Of a DNA stretch of 64,000 bases, positions 62,643-64,000 are shown in pieces. The notes below the pieces were generated by a model that did not search any database, was not told where the DNA came from, and worked only from the letters and a program-made list of their open reading frames with translations. Within the stretch, counting starts at the first letter, position 1, and each line of letters starts with the position of its first letter. Origin of the DNA: Rhodoglobus sp. (GTDB taxonomy: Bacteria; Actinomycetota; Actinomycetes; Actinomycetales; Microbacteriaceae); the NCBI GenBank assembly GCA_025463515.1, contig JAODAQ010000016.1, forward strand, positions 1 to 64,000. The letters run 5' to 3'. A program made the translations under genes and the position numbers.

Positions 62643-63478
62643 GCCTCGACGACGTCATCGTCCGCGCTCTCGAGGAGGACGCGCCCTGGGGCGACATCAC
62701 CTCCGAGGCGTTCCTGCCCGCGGAGTCGGTCGCGGCAGCCAGCCTCGTGGCCCGCGAGCCGGGCATCCTGAGCGGCCTCGGCGTCTTCGCGCGGGTGTTC
62801 GAGCTCGTCGACGCGTCGATCGCGGTGACGGTGCTCGCCCATGACGGGGAGCCGCTCGTTCCGGGCACCGTGCTCGCGACCGTCACGGGCCCGGCACGCT
62901 CGGTGCTGCGGGGCGAGCGCATCGCGCTCAATCTCATGCAGCGCATGTGCGGCATCGCGACGCTCACTGCCCGCTACGTCGACGCGGTGAGGGGCACGGA
63001 TGCCCGCATCGTCGACACTCGCAAGACGACGCCGGGGCTCCGGGCGCTCGAGCGACAGGCCGTGCGCGACGGCGGCGGCCACAACCACCGCTTCTCGCTC
63101 TCGGACGCGGTGCTCGCCAAAGACAACCACCTCGCGGTGCTGGCGGCGGCGGGCATCCCGCTCGGCGACGCGATTCGCGCCGCGCGCGCGAAGATCGGGC
63201 ACACCACCCACCTGGAGGTGGAGGTCGACAGGCTCGACCAGGTCGAGGAGGTCGTCTCGGCCGGAGTCGACACGATCATGCTCGACAACTTCACGCCGGA
63301 GCAGCTCCGGGCGGGCGTCGCCCTCGTCGCCGGGCGCGCGCTCGTCGAGGCGAGCGGGGGAGTGAACCTCGACACGGTCGCGGAGATCGCCCGCTGCGGC
63401 GTCGACATCATCTCGGTGGGCGCGCTCACCCACAGCGTGCGCGCGCTCGACCTCGGGCTGGACATTTCCGTCTCATGA
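62639..63478 (+). CDS. nadC: Nicotinate-nucleotide pyrophosphorylase (carboxylating)
   Basis: The 279-residue product begins SLDDVIVRALEEDAPWGDITSE and contains ERIALNLMQRMCGIATLT, DTRKTTPGLRALERQAVRDGGGHNHRFSLSDAVLAKDNHLAVL, LEVEVDRLDQ and VEASGGVNLDTVAEIARCGVDIISVGALTHSV. It converts quinolinate and PRPP to nicotinate mononucleotide. It overlaps both neighbours by 4 bp within the operon. Confidence 0.97.
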   Translation: MSLDDVIVRALEEDAPWGDITSEAFLPAESVAAASLVAREPGILSGLGVFARVFELVDASIAVTVLAHDGEPLVPGTVLATVTGPARSVLRGERIALNLMQRMCGIATLTARYVDAVRGTDARIVDTRKTTPGLRALERQAVRDGGGHNHRFSLSDAVLAKDNHLAVLAAAGIPLGDAIRAARAKIGHTTHLEVEVDRLDQVEEVVSAGVDTIMLDNFTPEQLRAGVALVAGRALVEASGGVNLDTVAEIARCGVDIISVGALTHSVRALDLGLDISVS

Positions 63479-64000
63479 TCTACCTCGACTCGGCGGCGAC
63501 GACCGCGGTGCGCCGCGAGGTGCTCGAGGCGATGTGGCCGTACCTCACCGGCGACTTCGGCAACCCGTCGAGCCACCACGAGCTGGGCGAGTCCGCGTCG
63601 AGGGCGCTGGAAGGCGCTCGCGAGACCGTCGCGGCGTGGCTCGGCTGCCGCACCTCCGAGGTCGTCTTCACGTCCGGCGGCACCGAGTCCGACAACCTCG
63701 CCATCAAGGGCATCGCGCTCGCCACTCCGCGCGGCAGGCACATCGTGACCTCGGCGATCGAGCACGAGGCGGTGCTGGAGTCGTGCAGCTACCTCGAGCG
63801 CTTCCACGGATTCGAGGTGACGGTCGTGGGCGTCGACGGCGAGGGGATGCTCGACCTCGCCGCCTACGAGGGCGCCCTGCGCCCCGACACGACGCTCGTG
63901 ACCGTCATGCTCGCGAACAACGAGGTCGGCTCCGTGCAGCCGCTCAAGCGCATCACCGAGCTGGCCCGCGCGCGCGGCATCCCGGTGCACACCGACGCGG
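63475..64000 (+). CDS. nadS: Cysteine desulfurase (NifS/NadS-like), cut by window end
   Basis: About 175 residues are visible, beginning MIYLDSAATTAVRREVLEAM, then FGNPSSHHELGESASRALEGARETVAAWLGC, VVFTSGGTESDNLAIKGIAL, SAIEHEAVLESC and MLANNEVGSVQPLKRI. This is a class I NifS/IscS-type PLP cysteine desulfurase. The PLP lysine and catalytic Cys lie beyond the edge. Overlap with nadC (ATGA) and the nrtR-nadABC context suggest it supplies sulfur for the NadA 4Fe-4S cluster, as NadS does in Corynebacterium; symbol assigned from context. Confidence 0.9.
   Translation, partial: MIYLDSAATTAVRREVLEAMWPYLTGDFGNPSSHHELGESASRALEGARETVAAWLGCRTSEVVFTSGGTESDNLAIKGIALATPRGRHIVTSAIEHEAVLESCSYLERFHGFEVTVVGVDGEGMLDLAAYEGALRPDTTLVTVMLANNEVGSVQPLKRITELARARGIPVHTDA

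Overview
The window is high-GC DNA (third codon positions almost always G or C) from an actinobacterium. Gene content and order fit Microbacteriaceae or close relatives: hrcA-dnaJ-rsmE-HIT-phoH-ybeY-CNNM-era and recO-uppS blocks, a comEA-comEC-holA-rpsT block, an F420/DDN-type protein and an AfsR/SARP-like regulator. The family placement is inference. No rRNA, tRNA, insertion sequence, phage or CRISPR array was seen. Two genes are cut by the window edges (a double-HTH LuxR regulator on the left, a NadS-like cysteine desulfurase on the right).

Layout. 1-7.1 kb: LuxR-type regulator and GH3 lipoprotein, an HTH_42 (AlkZ-like) protein, a repeat-rich gap (2.8-3.55 kb), then a minus-strand operon SRAP peptidase - App1 phosphatase - GH15 hydrolase. 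7.2-11.2 kb: TetR regulator and a complete OpuC/ProU-type osmoprotectant ABC importer. 11.4-21.2 kb: DedA protein, divergent pabC/pabB, leuS, comEA-comEC, holA, rpsT. 21.4-31.3 kb: a frameshifted aminotransferase, small membrane proteins, MerR regulator, lepA with an in-frame amber codon, two DUF1990 genes, epimerase/HAD pair, DDN protein, hemW. 31.4-38.6 kb: heat-shock and RNA-maturation block under a degenerate CIRCE element. 38.7-48.3 kb: accessory region (DUF559 protein, two-component system, MacB/FtsX-type ABC pair, AfsR-like ATPase, DrrAB-like exporter). 48.4-50.3 kb: leuA behind a leucine-rich leader peptide and a stable hairpin. 50.4-56.1 kb: second accessory region (oxidoreductase/XRE/membrane operon, D-amino-acid oxidase, TRIC channel, NmrA-type protein, ECF41 sigma factor, CAP protein). 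56.3-58.9 kb: recO-uppS-unknown membrane protein. 59.2-64 kb: NAD biosynthesis operon nrtR-nadA-nadB-nadC-nadS.

Two themes run through the window. First, many genes have no Shine-Dalgarno sequence and instead carry a TANNNT hexamer exactly 6-7 nt before the start codon, as expected for leaderless mRNAs; this also helped choose starts. Second, intergenic gaps, mostly at gene 3' ends, carry several unrelated families of long inverted repeats, some recurring at distant sites. The strongest anomalies are the amber codon inside the conserved lepA C-terminus, the one-base frameshift in the aminotransferase 4 kb away, and a 32-codon P-loop gene remnant that keeps its promoter. No convincing novel defence or biosynthetic system was found.
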